Shown here one piece after another: positions 18,257 to 28,844 of a stretch of 64,000 nt of DNA. The stretch comes from Dyella acidiphila (lineage in GTDB: Bacteria; Pseudomonadota; Gammaproteobacteria; Xanthomonadales; Rhodanobacteraceae). The stretch covers positions 930,001 to 994,000 of the forward strand of contig NZ_JACZZA010000001.1 in assembly GCF_014863405.1 (NCBI RefSeq). Reading direction: 5' to 3'. Position 1 is the stretch's first letter. Each line of letters begins with the position of its first letter. The notes below the pieces were generated by a model. That model saw only the letters and a program-made list of their open reading frames with translations. It did no database searches and had not been told where the DNA came from. The position numbers and the translations under genes are program-made.

Positions 18257-19771
18257 CTAGTCAGAGAGCAGCGACAGGCGCCGGTATTGCAGGGCTTCGG
18301 CCAGATGCTGGCGATCCAGCGCAGCGGCGCCGTTGTCCAGGTCGGCGATGGTGCGCGCCACGCGCAAGGTGCGGTGATACGCGCGCGCCGACAGGCCCAG
18401 TCGTTCCAGTGCGCCGTCGAACCAGCGCCGCTCGCTCGGCCCCAGGGCGCAATCGCGCTCCAGTTCGCGCGTGCTGATTTCGGCATTCGGGCGACCGGCG
18501 CGGGCCAGCGCATGCTGGCGGGCGCGCACCACGCGCTTGCGCACCGTGGCGGAATCTTCGTCCTGGCCGCTGCGCGGCGAGGTCAGGTCAGCCAACGGCA
18601 CGGTGGGCACCTCCACGCTCAGGTCGATGCGATCGAGCAGCGGACCGGAAATGCGTGCGCGGTAGCGCTGCACCTGATCGGGCGTGCAGCGGCAGCGCTG
18701 GCGCGTCTCGCCCGCATAACCGCAAGGGCACGGGTTCATCGCCGCCACCAGCTGGAACTGGGCCGGGAAATTCAGCTGACGCGCAGCCCGCGAAATAAGA
18801 ATCTGGCCGGACTCCATCGGCTCGCGCAGCACTTCCAGCACGTGCCGACTGAATTCCGGAAATTCGTCCAGGAACAGCACGCCGTTGTGCGCCAGCGAAA
18901 TCTCACCGGGCCGCGGCTGCGAGCCACCACCCACCAGCGCCACGGCCGAGGCCGTGTGATGGGGCGCGCGAAACGGACGGCGGCGCCAATGGGCCGGATC
19001 CACCGGATGACCGGCCACCGACATCACGGCGCAGGTTTCCAGCGCCTCGGATTCGCTCATCGGCGGCAGGATGCCGGGCAGCCGTTCCGCCAGCATGCTC
19101 TTGCCAGTGCCGGGCGGCCCGACCAGCAGCAGGTGATGGCCGCCGACCGCGGCAATTTCCAGTGCGCGGCGCGCCTGCAATTGGCCGCGCACGTCGATCA
19201 GGTCGGGGCTGGCGGCGTCGCCGGTGAGGGTCAGCGTGGCGGTCGGCGGCGGCAGTTCATGGGCACCGCGCAGCCAGCTGCAGACATCGGTCAGCGAATC
19301 GGCTACGCGCACGTCCACTTCGGGGATCAGCGCTGCTTCCTCGGCATTGGCGCGCGGCACCACCACCCGGCGCCCACGCGCACGCGCACGCAGCAGGGCC
19401 GGCAGCACGCCCGATACCGGGCGCAGCTGGCCGGACAGCGCCAGTTCGCCCAAGAATTCGCAGTCATCCAGCTTTTCGCGCGGAACCTGATGGCCGGCCG
19501 CAAGAATGCCCAGCGCGATGGCCAGGTCGAAACGGCCGCCGTCCTTGGGCAACTCGGCCGGGGCCAGATTTACCGTGACCTTGCGATTGGGGTATTCGAA
19601 CGCAGCGCTCTGGATGGCCACGCGCACGCGGTCGCGCGCCTCACGCACGGCCGCTTCCGGCAGGCCGACGATGCTGGTGCTGGGCAAACCACCGGAAAGG
19701 TGGACTTCCACCATCACCTGCGGCGCGGCAACGCCCTCCTGGGCACGGCTTAAGGTGACGGCCAGGCTCAT
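18257..19771 (-). CDS. comM: YifB/ComM-family Mg-chelatase-like AAA+ ATPase
   Basis: 504 aa. The N-terminal ChlI-like domain contains VEVHLSGGLPSTSIVGLPEAAV. The Walker A motif GPPGTGKS is at residues 218-225, followed by Walker B (NGVLFLDEFPEF). A C-terminal domain contains NPCPCGY with CRC cysteines. In naturally transformable gammaproteobacteria ComM is a hexameric helicase that promotes branch migration during integration of transforming DNA. It lies downstream of ubiK, separated by two hairpins. Confidence 0.9.
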   Translation of the reverse strand: MSLAVTLSRAQEGVAAPQVMVEVHLSGGLPSTSIVGLPEAAVREARDRVRVAIQSAAFEYPNRKVTVNLAPAELPKDGGRFDLAIALGILAAGHQVPREKLDDCEFLGELALSGQLRPVSGVLPALLRARARGRRVVVPRANAEEAALIPEVDVRVADSLTDVCSWLRGAHELPPPTATLTLTGDAASPDLIDVRGQLQARRALEIAAVGGHHLLLVGPPGTGKSMLAERLPGILPPMSESEALETCAVMSVAGHPVDPAHWRRRPFRAPHHTASAVALVGGGSQPRPGEISLAHNGVLFLDEFPEFSRHVLEVLREPMESGQILISRAARQLNFPAQFQLVAAMNPCPCGYAGETRQRCRCTPDQVQRYRARISGPLLDRIDLSVEVPTVPLADLTSPRSGQDEDSATVRKRVVRARQHALARAGRPNAEISTRELERDCALGPSERRWFDGALERLGLSARAYHRTLRVARTIADLDNGAAALDRQHLAEALQYRRLSLLSD

Positions 19772-19798
19772 CGGATGCGATGCAGGGGGATGGTGAGG

Positions 19799-19831
19799 GA
19801 GTCGCTGCTTGTTCGATCCATCGAGCGACTC
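19799..19831 (-). terminator. hairpin upstream of comM
   Basis: GAGTCGCT (19799-19806) and AGCGACTC (19824-19831) form a perfect 8-bp stem in the ubiK-comM gap. No clear U tract follows on either strand. It may shape the comM 5' untranslated region. Confidence 0.4.
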
Positions 19832-19857
19832 CTTGGGAAACGGGAGAGAAGAAAACG

Positions 19858-19902
19858 GCCGCCCCCGACTCCTTGGGGTGATGGTGACGAATCGGGGGCG
19901 GC
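19858..19902 (-). terminator. rho-independent-like terminator after ubiK
   Basis: On the minus strand an 11-bp perfect stem (GCCGCCCCCGA with TCGGGGGCGGC, outer ends 19902 and 19858) is followed by GCCGTTTTCTTCTC. The T-rich tail, 12 bp downstream of the ubiK stop, is consistent with termination of ubiK mRNA. Confidence 0.6.
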
Positions 19903-19914
19903 TACCGGAACTGG

Positions 19915-20172
19915 CTATGCCCCTTGAGGTGGCATGCCGGCTTCCAGCTCCGCCACGCGCCGCTCGAGTTCCTCGACCCGGGCGCGGGTACGCGCCAATA
20001 CCTGGGTCTGAACGTCGAACTCCTCTCGGGTAACCAGCTCGAGATGGCGCAGTCCCTGCGCCAGGATATCGCGAAAATTGGCGCGCAGATCCTTGTGCGC
20101 GTCTGCCAGCCCTGGCGGTACCAACGAAACAAGTCGAAGGGCAATTTGATCGATATCCTGCCTGCCCGTCAT
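19915..20172 (-). CDS. ubiK: ubiquinone biosynthesis accessory factor UbiK
   Basis: 85 aa. The start is set at the ATG before TGRQDIDQIALRLVSLVPPGL, the family's N-terminal helix; the frame is open further upstream but shows no homology there. The centre reads DLRANFRDILAQGLRHLELVTREEFDVQ and the C-terminus is a coiled coil (RARVEELERRVAELE). UbiK partners UbiJ in the cytosolic Ubi complex. Length matches E. coli UbiK (YqiC, ~96 aa). Confidence 0.88.
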   Translation of the reverse strand: MTGRQDIDQIALRLVSLVPPGLADAHKDLRANFRDILAQGLRHLELVTREEFDVQTQVLARTRARVEELERRVAELEAGMPPQGA

Positions 20173-20177
20173 GGTAG

Positions 20178-20690
<513 letters not shown>

Positions 20691-21230
20691 CTAGACCGGC
20701 TGTTCCGGCCGGGCGCGCAGCAGCCGCTGGTGATGGATCAGCAGGCCGGCGAAGTAGCAGATGTAATACCCCACGAACAGGCCGAACATGGCGAAGGTCA
20801 ACGGACTCTGGCCGATCGCCGGGCCGTGCACCGGCGGGGTCATGCCACTGGCATCCTGCAGCTGCGGCGACAGCATGGCGAAGCGCCACAGCAGGCGGGT
20901 CAGCAGCAGGATGGTGACCAGCGCGCCGATATAGGGATTGGGCACGTAGCAATCGCCCTTGACGGCATCGACATGGAAGCGGGTCAGGCGCAGGCCGAGC
21001 AGCCCGAGGCCGGCACCGACCACCAGGCCGCCGACCAGACCTTCCAGCATGGTCGGATAGCGCAAGGCAAACGCCGCGCTCAAGACCCCAAGCACCGAGA
21101 AAATGGCGATGCGCAACGACATGCGCCTGCGCCGGATCGGCTGCACGCCGAACTGGGTGCGCACGCGCCGCCAGACGATCAATACCAGCAGCGGAATCAT
21201 CACCAGCGGCATGCTGAAGTGAGGAGCCAT
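20691..21230 (-). CDS. integral membrane protein, possibly CcdC/DUF1453-like
   Basis: 179 aa with five predicted transmembrane segments, including PLVMIPLLVLIVW, GLVGGLVVGAGLGLLGLRL and FGLFVGYYICYFAGLLIHH. A VRTQFGVQPIRRRRM loop follows the first helix, as in proteins assigned to the CcdC-like DUF1453 family. The start at 21230 is preferred because the first helix begins here; the frame extends to 21305. It abuts the PII stop codon convergently. Function unknown. Confidence 0.6.
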   Translation of the reverse strand: MAPHFSMPLVMIPLLVLIVWRRVRTQFGVQPIRRRRMSLRIAIFSVLGVLSAAFALRYPTMLEGLVGGLVVGAGLGLLGLRLTRFHVDAVKGDCYVPNPYIGALVTILLLTRLLWRFAMLSPQLQDASGMTPPVHGPAIGQSPLTFAMFGLFVGYYICYFAGLLIHHQRLLRARPEQPV

Positions 21231-21321
21231 CTTTGCCACCTGCGCGGTCGGGAAACCGGCGCAGCTTAGCAATCGTGCGCAAGCCAGGCGACTGACGCCT
21301 GTCATGCATCGGGGCCGGGTC

Positions 21322-22065
21322 TTACTTGGCCTTGCCCTGGTTGGCCACGGCGGCCAGCTTGGCGGCGATGGCGTCGGCGTCGCCCAGGTAGTAGTGGCGC
21401 AGCGGCTTGAGCTGGTCGTCGAATTCGTAGACCAGCGGCACGCCGTTGGGGATGTTCAATTCCACGATGTCGTCGTCCGAAATGCCGTCCAGATACTTCA
21501 CCAGCGCACGGATCGAATTGCCGTGCGCCACCAGCAGCACGCGCTGGCCGGCACGGATCGCCGGGGCCAGCACTTCATTCCAGTACGGCATCACGCGGGC
21601 CACGGTGTCCTTCAGGCACTCGGTATCCGGGATCAGCGTGGGATCGAGGGTGGCGTAGCGCGGATCGTGCAGCGCAGGATTGCTGCTGCGCTCCAGCGCC
21701 GGCGGCGGGATGTCGTAGCTGCGGCGCCAGACCTTGACCTGATCCTCGCCGTACTTGGCGGCGGTTTCGGCCTTGTTGAGGCCGGTGAGCGCGCCATAGT
21801 GGCGCTCGTTGAGGCGCCAGTCGGTGAGGACCGGGATCCACATCTGGTCCATGGCGTCCTGCACATGCCACAAGGTACGCACGGCGCGCTTGAGCACCGA
21901 GGTATGCGCCACGTCGAAGCGATAGCCGGCCTGGACCAGCAGCTCGCCCGACTCGCGCGCTTCGGCCGCGCCCTGCTCGGTGATATCGACGTCGGCCCAG
22001 CCGCTGAAGCGGTTTTCGAGGTTCCACTGGGACTGGCCGTGGCGGATCAATACGAGCTTGTGCAT
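21322..22065 (-). CDS. gpmA: 2,3-bisphosphoglycerate-dependent phosphoglycerate mutase
   Basis: 247 aa. Interconverts 3- and 2-phosphoglycerate in glycolysis. The catalytic histidine motif [20 protein letters not shown] is at residues 4-23 (the phosphorylated His is His9). The substrate block [21 protein letters not shown] and the second active-site segment [16 protein letters not shown] are complete. Length matches E. coli GpmA (250 aa). Confidence 0.95.
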   Translation of the reverse strand: MHKLVLIRHGQSQWNLENRFSGWADVDITEQGAAEARESGELLVQAGYRFDVAHTSVLKRAVRTLWHVQDAMDQMWIPVLTDWRLNERHYGALTGLNKAETAAKYGEDQVKVWRRSYDIPPPALERSSNPALHDPRYATLDPTLIPDTECLKDTVARVMPYWNEVLAPAIRAGQRVLLVAHGNSIRALVKYLDGISDDDIVELNIPNGVPLVYEFDDQLKPLRHYYLGDADAIAAKLAAVANQGKAK

Positions 22066-22212
22066 GGGATCGGTTCAATCGGAGTCGAGGCGAGTCGGGA
22101 ATGGTGAAGCCCCGTCCCACCCCCGTCAATCGCCGCCCCTGTCGTAAGTCACACTAAACCCTGCGGGCAGATCGACGCATCCTATGGGTGATTGCCACCC
22201 AGGAGTTCTGTC

Positions 22213-22848
22213 ATGCGTCTAGCTGTGCTTACCCTCGCCTTGCTGCTGCCGGTGGCAGTGGCGGCCCAGGATATCGACAAGGTCAACGGCACCGCCTCGG
22301 TCGGTGCGGGAGAACATGCCGGTGATGTCCATAGCGTCAACGGCTCCGTGCATATCGGCGATGGCGCCGTGGTGCAGAGCGCCGGCACCGTCAACGGCTC
22401 GGTCGACCTGGGCAGCAATGCGCAGGCCAGTTCGCTGCATACCGTGAACGGCCGCCTCAGCCTGCATGAAGGCGCTCGCGTCGGCGGCGAGGCCGAGACC
22501 ACCAACGGCAGCATTACGCTGGATCCACATGCCGAGGTCGCCGGCCGGGCCTCCACCACCAACGGCTCGATCACGCTCGATCATGCACATGTCGGCGGCG
22601 GCATCGAAACCACCAGCGGCGATATCACGGTGGGCGACGGCTCACGCGTGCAGGGCGGCATTCTGGTCAACGAAGTGCATTCGATGGGCTGGTCCAACCG
22701 TCCGCCGCATATCGTGATCGGTCCGCATGCCGTCGTAAGCGGTACGCTGGATTTCCACCGCGAGGTGGTGCTCGATGTCAGCGACAGCGCGCAGATCGGT
22801 CCGGTACGTGGCGCCAAGGCCAATATCTTCCATGGCGCGATGCCCTGA
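22213..22848 (+). CDS. exported repetitive beta-helix-like protein (VNGSV repeats)
   Basis: 211 aa with AGGAG just before the ATG. It has a signal peptide (LAVLTLALLLPVAVAAQ) and at least seven repeats of the type xVNGSVxxG/TTNGSITLxxxAxVxG spaced 17-19 residues apart. This periodicity suggests a right-handed beta-helix like bactofilins or polymer-forming cytoskeletal proteins, but here secreted to the periplasm. Function unknown. Convergent with hemF. Confidence 0.65.
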   Translation: MRLAVLTLALLLPVAVAAQDIDKVNGTASVGAGEHAGDVHSVNGSVHIGDGAVVQSAGTVNGSVDLGSNAQASSLHTVNGRLSLHEGARVGGEAETTNGSITLDPHAEVAGRASTTNGSITLDHAHVGGGIETTSGDITVGDGSRVQGGILVNEVHSMGWSNRPPHIVIGPHAVVSGTLDFHREVVLDVSDSAQIGPVRGAKANIFHGAMP

Positions 22849-22860
22849 ACGGCAATTGTT

Positions 22861-23802
<942 letters not shown>

Positions 23803-23918
23803 TTAACAAGACCGGCTTCACATAAAGCGGTGGTGGGGCGTCGCGGACTGTGAATGATCGCCTGCGCCCCTTGGGACAAGACCTAGGCAAGCCCCAGACC
23901 GCTGGCTAGGCTCATGAC

Positions 23919-25133
23919 ATGCCTGTTACATCCGCCCCGCTCGCCGTCACTGCATACACTGCCACCTCGGCCGTGGGTGCCGGGCTGAATGCCCATCTGC
24001 AGGCTCTGCAAGAACAACGCAGCGGACTGCGCCGCAACGATTTCAGCACCGCCGCGCTGCCGTGCTGGATCGGTCGCGTCGACGGTATCGAAACCCAGCC
24101 CCTGCCCGACGCCTATGCCCAATGGGATTGTCGCAACAACCGCCTGGCCTGGCTGGGTTTGCAGCAGGATGATTTCCTGTCCCACCTGCAGGCAGCGCGA
24201 CAGCGTTATGGATCGGCGCGCATTGCCCTGTTGCTGGGCACTTCCACCGCCAGCATCGCTGCGACCGAAGCCGGTTATCGACGCCTCGAAGACAATGGCC
24301 GTCTGCCGGCCGACCTGCGTCGCAGGGCCATCCACAATCCGCATTCGCTGACAGCCTTCGTCGCCGCGGCGCTGGAGATCGACGGCCCCTGTCTGACCAT
24401 CTCCACCGCCTGCTCCTCCAGCGCCAAAGTGTTTGCGAGCGCGGAACGATTGATCCGGCTCGGCATGGTGGATGCCGCCGTGGTCGGCGGGGTCGATTCG
24501 CTGTGCGATAGCGTGCTGTTCGGCTTCAATTCGCTGGAGCTTATATCGCCCGAACCCTGCCGCCCGTTCGATGCGCAGCGGCGCGGCATTTCCATTGGCG
24601 AAGCGGCCGGATTTGCACTGCTGGAGCGACTCGATGCACATCCGCATGCAAGCCTGCGCCTGCTCGGCTGCGGCGAATCCAGCGATGCGCATCACATGTC
24701 CACGCCCGATCCGAGCGGCATGGGCGCGGAATTGGCGTTGCGCGATGTATTGGATCGCGCCGGCATCGACGCGACGCAAGTCGACTACATCAATCTGCAT
24801 GGCACGGCGAGCCAGAAGAACGACGCCATGGAGGCTGCGCTGATTGCGCGCCGGTTTCCGCACAGCACGCGCGTCAGCTCAACCAAAGGACTTACCGGCC
24901 ACACGCTCGGCGCAGCCGGCATCGTCGAGGCCGCCATCACCCTGCTCGCCTTGCGCGAAGGCCTGGTGCCCGGCAACACAGGTGTGCACACACCCGATCC
25001 GGCCTGCTCGTCGCACTTCGCGTGGCGCAATGAATCGCGTCCGTTGGCAATTGCGCTCAGTCATTCCTTCGGCTTCGGCGGCAGCAATGCATGCCTGGCC
25101 TTTGCACGCACAACCGACGGTGCTGCGGCATGA
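23919..25133 (+). CDS. beta-ketoacyl-ACP synthase of an aryl-polyene-type pigment cluster
   Basis: 404 aa FabF/FabB-like ketosynthase with the complete Cys-His-His triad: Cys165 in ISTACSSSAK, His294 in NLHGTAS, His328 in GLTGHTLGAAG. It probably elongates the polyene chain on a dedicated ACP. The next genes overlap by ATGA or GTGA, forming a three-gene plus-strand unit facing the ACP/dehydratase operon. The involvement in pigment synthesis is inferred from that neighbourhood and from xanB2. Confidence 0.85.
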   Translation: MPVTSAPLAVTAYTATSAVGAGLNAHLQALQEQRSGLRRNDFSTAALPCWIGRVDGIETQPLPDAYAQWDCRNNRLAWLGLQQDDFLSHLQAARQRYGSARIALLLGTSTASIAATEAGYRRLEDNGRLPADLRRRAIHNPHSLTAFVAAALEIDGPCLTISTACSSSAKVFASAERLIRLGMVDAAVVGGVDSLCDSVLFGFNSLELISPEPCRPFDAQRRGISIGEAAGFALLERLDAHPHASLRLLGCGESSDAHHMSTPDPSGMGAELALRDVLDRAGIDATQVDYINLHGTASQKNDAMEAALIARRFPHSTRVSSTKGLTGHTLGAAGIVEAAITLLALREGLVPGNTGVHTPDPACSSHFAWRNESRPLAIALSHSFGFGGSNACLAFARTTDGAAA

Positions 25134-25921
25134 GCGCACTGTGCGTACAAGTGGAAGGCGTCGGCCTGTGGACACCGCTGTCGACCCATTTCGAGGCACT
25201 GCGCCATGTACTGGCCGGTGAAGCGCTGCCGGAAGCGGCAGCACGGCCGCCCACCGAAACCTTGTCGGTCAACGAACGCCGGCGCGCGCCGGAAAGTGTG
25301 ATGGTGGCGATCGAAGTTGCTTCACAGGCGGTGAACATGAGCGGCCACGCAGCCAGCGATCTGGCCTGCGTGTTCGCTTCCGCCTATGGCGATCAAGCCA
25401 CGACGGATTACATGTGTCGTGTACTCGCGCACGTACCCACCGAACTTTCACCCACTCGCTTCCACAATTCCGTACACAACGCGTCCGCCGGCTATTGGAC
25501 CATCGCCACGGATTGCCATGCACCATCAAGCGCCGTCTGCGCCGGCACCGCCAGCTTTGGCGCTGCACTGCTCGAGGCCGCCACACAGGCATGTACTCGG
25601 CAGTGCGCGGTGTTGCTGGTATGCAGCGATACCGCCGGTGTAGGGCCGTTGGGTGAGCTGATCGGTTGTCAGCTTGCGTTCGGCGCGGCGCTGGTACTTT
25701 CGCCAGCCACCGACGAAGCGATGCCGCAGCTGCGGCTCAGCTGGGTTGCCCAGGCGCCACGGCACGCACCGCTGCCGCCGGCCTGCACGACATGGATGCG
25801 TGACAACCCCTCCGCAGCCAGCCTGCCGGTGCTGGCCATGCTGGCCGCCGGCGGTGGCGAATGTGTGGTGGCCGCGTCCGAACGGCGCGGATTGCTGGTC
25901 CAGATGGAGAGAACCACGTGA
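25130..25921 (+). CDS. beta-ketoacyl synthase-like (chain-length-factor type) protein
   Basis: 263 aa, start overlapping the previous stop by ATGA. It resembles an N-terminal ketosynthase domain only: LACVFASAYGD, FHNSVHNASAGYWTIATDCHAPSSAVCAGTASFGAALLEA. A cysteine (Cys137) lies at the nucleophilic-elbow position, but the second half with the active-site histidines is missing. Such truncated partners accompany ketosynthases in aryl polyene clusters and may set chain length. Confidence 0.75.
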   Translation: MSALCVQVEGVGLWTPLSTHFEALRHVLAGEALPEAAARPPTETLSVNERRRAPESVMVAIEVASQAVNMSGHAASDLACVFASAYGDQATTDYMCRVLAHVPTELSPTRFHNSVHNASAGYWTIATDCHAPSSAVCAGTASFGAALLEAATQACTRQCAVLLVCSDTAGVGPLGELIGCQLAFGAALVLSPATDEAMPQLRLSWVAQAPRHAPLPPACTTWMRDNPSAASLPVLAMLAAGGGECVVAASERRGLLVQMERTT

Positions 25922-26703
25922 AGAATGCTGTGCGCTGGTGTGTGCTGATCCCTTGCCTCAACGAGGAAAAGGCGATCCGTCACGTGGTGAAGTCCGCTTT
26001 GCGCCTGGGCGTTACGGTGATCGTGATCGACGACGGATCCGACGATCGCACGCCCGACATCGTCAGCGCCCTGCCGGTGATCCTGCTGCGCCACGACGCG
26101 CGGCGCGGCAAGGGCGAAGCGCTGCGCACCGGCTTTCGCGAAGCATTGCGACTGGGTTTCGATGCGGTGGTGAGCATGGATGGCGATGGCCAGCATCTGG
26201 CCGAGGATATTCCGCGCCTGGTCGATGTCGGCCTGCGCTTTCCCGACCACATCGTGATCGGCGCACGCCTGCTGCAACGCGAGCAGCAGCCGAAGGGGCG
26301 CCGCCGCGCCAACGACCTGGCCGACTGGGGTATTTCCTGGGCTTGCGCGCAAGCGGTGGCCGATACGCAAAGCGGGCAGCGCTGGTATCCGCGCAGTGCG
26401 CTGGATCTGGTGGAGGTGAATGCGGAGAACTTCGTGTTCGAAGCCGCAGTGCTGATTGCCGCCTCACGTGAAAAAGGGCTCGGCATCGTGTCGGTGCCGA
26501 TTGCCTCGCGCTACGAAGACACGTTTCGCCTGAGCCACTTCAGCCCGGTGAAGGATGCGGTGCGCATCGCCATGTATACACTCGGCCGCATCGTCCATTA
26601 CGGCAGCATCCGCGCCAGCTACAACCGATCGCGCACGCAGCCGCTGGTGATCGACGACAGCTATTCCCACCGCACTGCCTACAACGCTCAGCGCGCGGTA
26701 TAG
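25918..26703 (+). CDS. family 2 glycosyltransferase
   Basis: 261 aa with a GTG start overlapping the previous stop. GT-A fold motifs: VLIPCLNEEKAI, VIDDGSDDRTPD and the DXD-like MDGDGQH. Similar to polyprenyl-phosphate glycosyltransferases but without C-terminal membrane helices. In this cluster it may glycosylate the polyene head group or a lipid carrier; this is inference. Its 3' end overlaps the convergent hot-dog gene by 16 bp. Confidence 0.82.
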   Translation: MKNAVRWCVLIPCLNEEKAIRHVVKSALRLGVTVIVIDDGSDDRTPDIVSALPVILLRHDARRGKGEALRTGFREALRLGFDAVVSMDGDGQHLAEDIPRLVDVGLRFPDHIVIGARLLQREQQPKGRRRANDLADWGISWACAQAVADTQSGQRWYPRSALDLVEVNAENFVFEAAVLIAASREKGLGIVSVPIASRYEDTFRLSHFSPVKDAVRIAMYTLGRIVHYGSIRASYNRSRTQPLVIDDSYSHRTAYNAQRAV

Positions 26704-27128
26704 ATCACCGCTACGCGGCCAGACGCCAGCGGGCGTCCATGCTGTTCGATCGCGAAGCTGTACTGGGCACCATGCTCATCGGCCAGCAGGCACTGCGCCT
26801 GCACATCGAGTGCGCCACCGGCAAGATCGACATATTCCACCGCCAGCTGTACATCGCGCAGGCTGACCAGGCGTCCCGCCTGCACCTTGTCCTCACCGCG
26901 CTCCATCGCCAGCAGCGCAGCATGCACCGCGCTCGCCTGAGCGCCGTATTCGGCCAGATGGATGGCATGCAGCCGCATGCCGTGTTGCAGCGGATGATCG
27001 TGCATCGCATGCCGCTCGGCCAACGCATGGATGCTGCGCTCGTCCCATGCCGTCACCTGGTCCAGCAGACGCATGGTGCCGGCGTGAGGTATGCGTTCGG
27101 ACCAGTCCGCCAGCCGCGGCAGCGTCAT
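26688..27128 (-). CDS. hot-dog fold protein of the pigment cluster (ApeP-like dehydratase)
   Basis: 146 aa. The start shows IPHAGTMRLLDQVTAWDE, then HPLQHGMRLHAIHLAEYGAQASAVHAAL, resembling the 3-hydroxyacyl-ACP dehydratase-like hot-dog proteins of aryl polyene loci. The His in the PHAGTM region and the Glu in AEYGAQ are candidate active-site residues. Last gene of the minus-strand pigment operon, overlapping the acyltransferase gene by 4 bp. Confidence 0.68.
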   Translation of the reverse strand: MTLPRLADWSERIPHAGTMRLLDQVTAWDERSIHALAERHAMHDHPLQHGMRLHAIHLAEYGAQASAVHAALLAMERGEDKVQAGRLVSLRDVQLAVEYVDLAGGALDVQAQCLLADEHGAQYSFAIEQHGRPLASGRVAVIYTAR

Positions 27129-28072
27129 GCCTCGGGCACCGTGCGGGGATGCGGCGGCGCCATCGTGGCGGCTTCGTCCTGTTGCCAGAAATCGTAGAAG
27201 TTGAACCAGTTGTAGGGTTCAAGTCGTGCGTAATGTTCCAGGCGCTGCGCATAGCGGTGCAGGACCTGGTCCAGCATTTCGTGCCGCGAATCGCGCGCAA
27301 TCTCCACGCGTTCGGCGAACAGCTCAAAGCTGAGCGCATAGCGGCGGCCGCCACGATACATGCCAAAGCACAGCACCACCGGCACCTGCAACGTACTGGC
27401 CAGCAGCCACGGACCGATCGGAAACGGCGCCGCTTCGCCCAGGAACGGCACCCGGCGCAAGCTCTCATGCGCACGGCCGCGATCGGCCAGCAGTGCCACC
27501 ATGCCACCGGCCTTGCAGGTTTCCGCCACCGCAAGCGTCACCGCCGTGCCGCCCTGCGAGACATCGATAACGGCTTCACCCACTTCCGGCGCAAGCGCCT
27601 CCAGCAACTCGGTGATGGCGGGTGTTTTCTGCTTGTCCAGCAGTACGCGCAGCGGCACTTCCGGACAGCGCGCACTGAGCGCACGCAGCACTTCGAAGCT
27701 GCCCTGGTGCGAACCCACCAGCAAAACCCCGCGGCCCTGCGCGATGCATTGCTGCAACTGTTCCAGCCCGCTTACTTCGATCTCGAAACCCTGCTCGCCA
27801 TGCGCCAGCAGATAGATGCGATCGAGCATGGTGACGGAAAAGCAGTGGATGTGCCTGAGCACCTGCCACGCCGATGCCGGGCGGCCGAACAAGCGCGTCA
27901 GATAATCCCGCGAGGCGCGACGCTCGGCGGCGCGGCGCAGGAAGTAGTACAGCGCGATCGGATACATGCAGCACAGCATGAAAGCGCGGCCGCAGCGCAG
28001 AGCGGTATTCACCATGAAGTTGATCGAAGCGCGGCTGCCGCCTTCGCGCTGCTGCTGCCAGTGCGCGCTCAT
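27125..28072 (-). CDS. LpxL/HtrB-like acyltransferase of the pigment cluster
   Basis: 315 aa. The HX4(D/E) acyltransferase motif appears as SHQGSFEV, with a following block MVALLADRGRAHESLRRVPFLG, both characteristic of the lipid A late-acyltransferase family. One N-terminal membrane segment (AFMLCCMYPIALYYFL). In aryl polyene/xanthomonadin loci such proteins are thought to attach the polyene to a lipid anchor rather than act on lipid A. Overlaps both neighbours by ATGA. Confidence 0.8.
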   Translation of the reverse strand: MSAHWQQQREGGSRASINFMVNTALRCGRAFMLCCMYPIALYYFLRRAAERRASRDYLTRLFGRPASAWQVLRHIHCFSVTMLDRIYLLAHGEQGFEIEVSGLEQLQQCIAQGRGVLLVGSHQGSFEVLRALSARCPEVPLRVLLDKQKTPAITELLEALAPEVGEAVIDVSQGGTAVTLAVAETCKAGGMVALLADRGRAHESLRRVPFLGEAAPFPIGPWLLASTLQVPVVLCFGMYRGGRRYALSFELFAERVEIARDSRHEMLDQVLHRYAQRLEHYARLEPYNWFNFYDFWQQDEAATMAPPHPRTVPEA

Positions 28073-28383
28073 GCCTGGCCCTCCACGACGCCGCGCGCCA
28101 GCAGTTGGCTGTCACGGGAAATTGCGAAACGGATGCGCCCCGCCTGTTCGCCCAGCTCCAGCTCGGCCTGCTCGCCCGGATACAGCGGCGCGACGAACTT
28201 GGCCTCCACAACCCGGGCCAGGCGCTGGTTGCGCCAGCTGCGCAGAGCGATGGCCACCTGCTCCAGCAGGACTACGCCGGGCACCAGCGGCTGGCCGGGG
28301 AAATGCCCGGGCAGGCACGGGTGTTCCGGGGGTACGCAGAGCACCGTTCGATAGCGGTTGTCGCTCGAGTTGGGCTGATCCAC
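28069..28383 (-). CDS. FabA/FabZ-like 3-hydroxyacyl-ACP dehydratase, hot-dog fold
   Basis: About 104 aa. The FabZ-like loop VPPEHPCLPGHFPGQPLVPGVVLLEQV is split here: PEHPCLPGHFPG contains the catalytic-type His, followed by the central helix. The chosen start is GTG 28383; TTG 28413 would add ten residues. No ATG precedes the homologous part, and the frame farther upstream runs into ACP-antisense sequence. It would dehydrate the growing polyketide to give polyene double bonds. Confidence 0.72.
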   Translation of the reverse strand: MDQPNSSDNRYRTVLCVPPEHPCLPGHFPGQPLVPGVVLLEQVAIALRSWRNQRLARVVEAKFVAPLYPGEQAELELGEQAGRIRFAISRDSQLLARGVVEGQA

Positions 28384-28486
28384 GTGAAGGCACCGATGGG
28401 TAGTTACCCGCAAAATGATGCCGACCGCGCCTGTCAGACGGCTTAACGCAAGAGTTTGCCGCCTGGAACCGCGAGCTGCGGTGAAA

Positions 28487-28756
28487 TCAGGCCGTGCGCT
28501 CCTGCTCGATATGCGCGGACAGGGCATGCAAACTGCTGAAAATACGCTGGTTATCCGGATGGTCCGAGCGCAGCTGCATGCCATAACGCTTGGATACCGC
28601 CAAGGCGATCTCCAACGCATCGATGGAATCCAGTCCCAGCTCACCGCCGAACAGCGCTGCCTGCGGGTCGATCTGCGCCGGATCGATGCCCTCCAGATTG
28701 AGGGCTTCCACGATCAGGGTGGCCAGTTCGTGTTCGGCGGCAGTCTGCGTGGGCAT
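28487..28756 (-). CDS. xanC: acyl carrier protein of the pigment cluster
   Basis: 89 aa, starting at ATG 28756. The phosphopantetheine attachment motif GLDSIDALEIA places the modified Ser at residue 44, and the surrounding acidic four-helix composition is typical. First gene of the minus-strand operon ACP, dehydratase, acyltransferase, hot-dog. Its position next to xanB2 matches the xanthomonadin ACP XanC, so the symbol is a contextual suggestion. An inverted-repeat element lies ~90 bp upstream of its start. Confidence 0.82.
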   Translation of the reverse strand: MPTQTAAEHELATLIVEALNLEGIDPAQIDPQAALFGGELGLDSIDALEIALAVSKRYGMQLRSDHPDNQRIFSSLHALSAHIEQERTA

Positions 28757-28844
28757 GCGTGTTTCGTTGCTCCGGCTGGCGCTGCCAACCCCAGGGCTGA
28801 AGCGGCCGGCCAGTGTAACATAGGGGTCTTGTCGTTCTCGGTTG

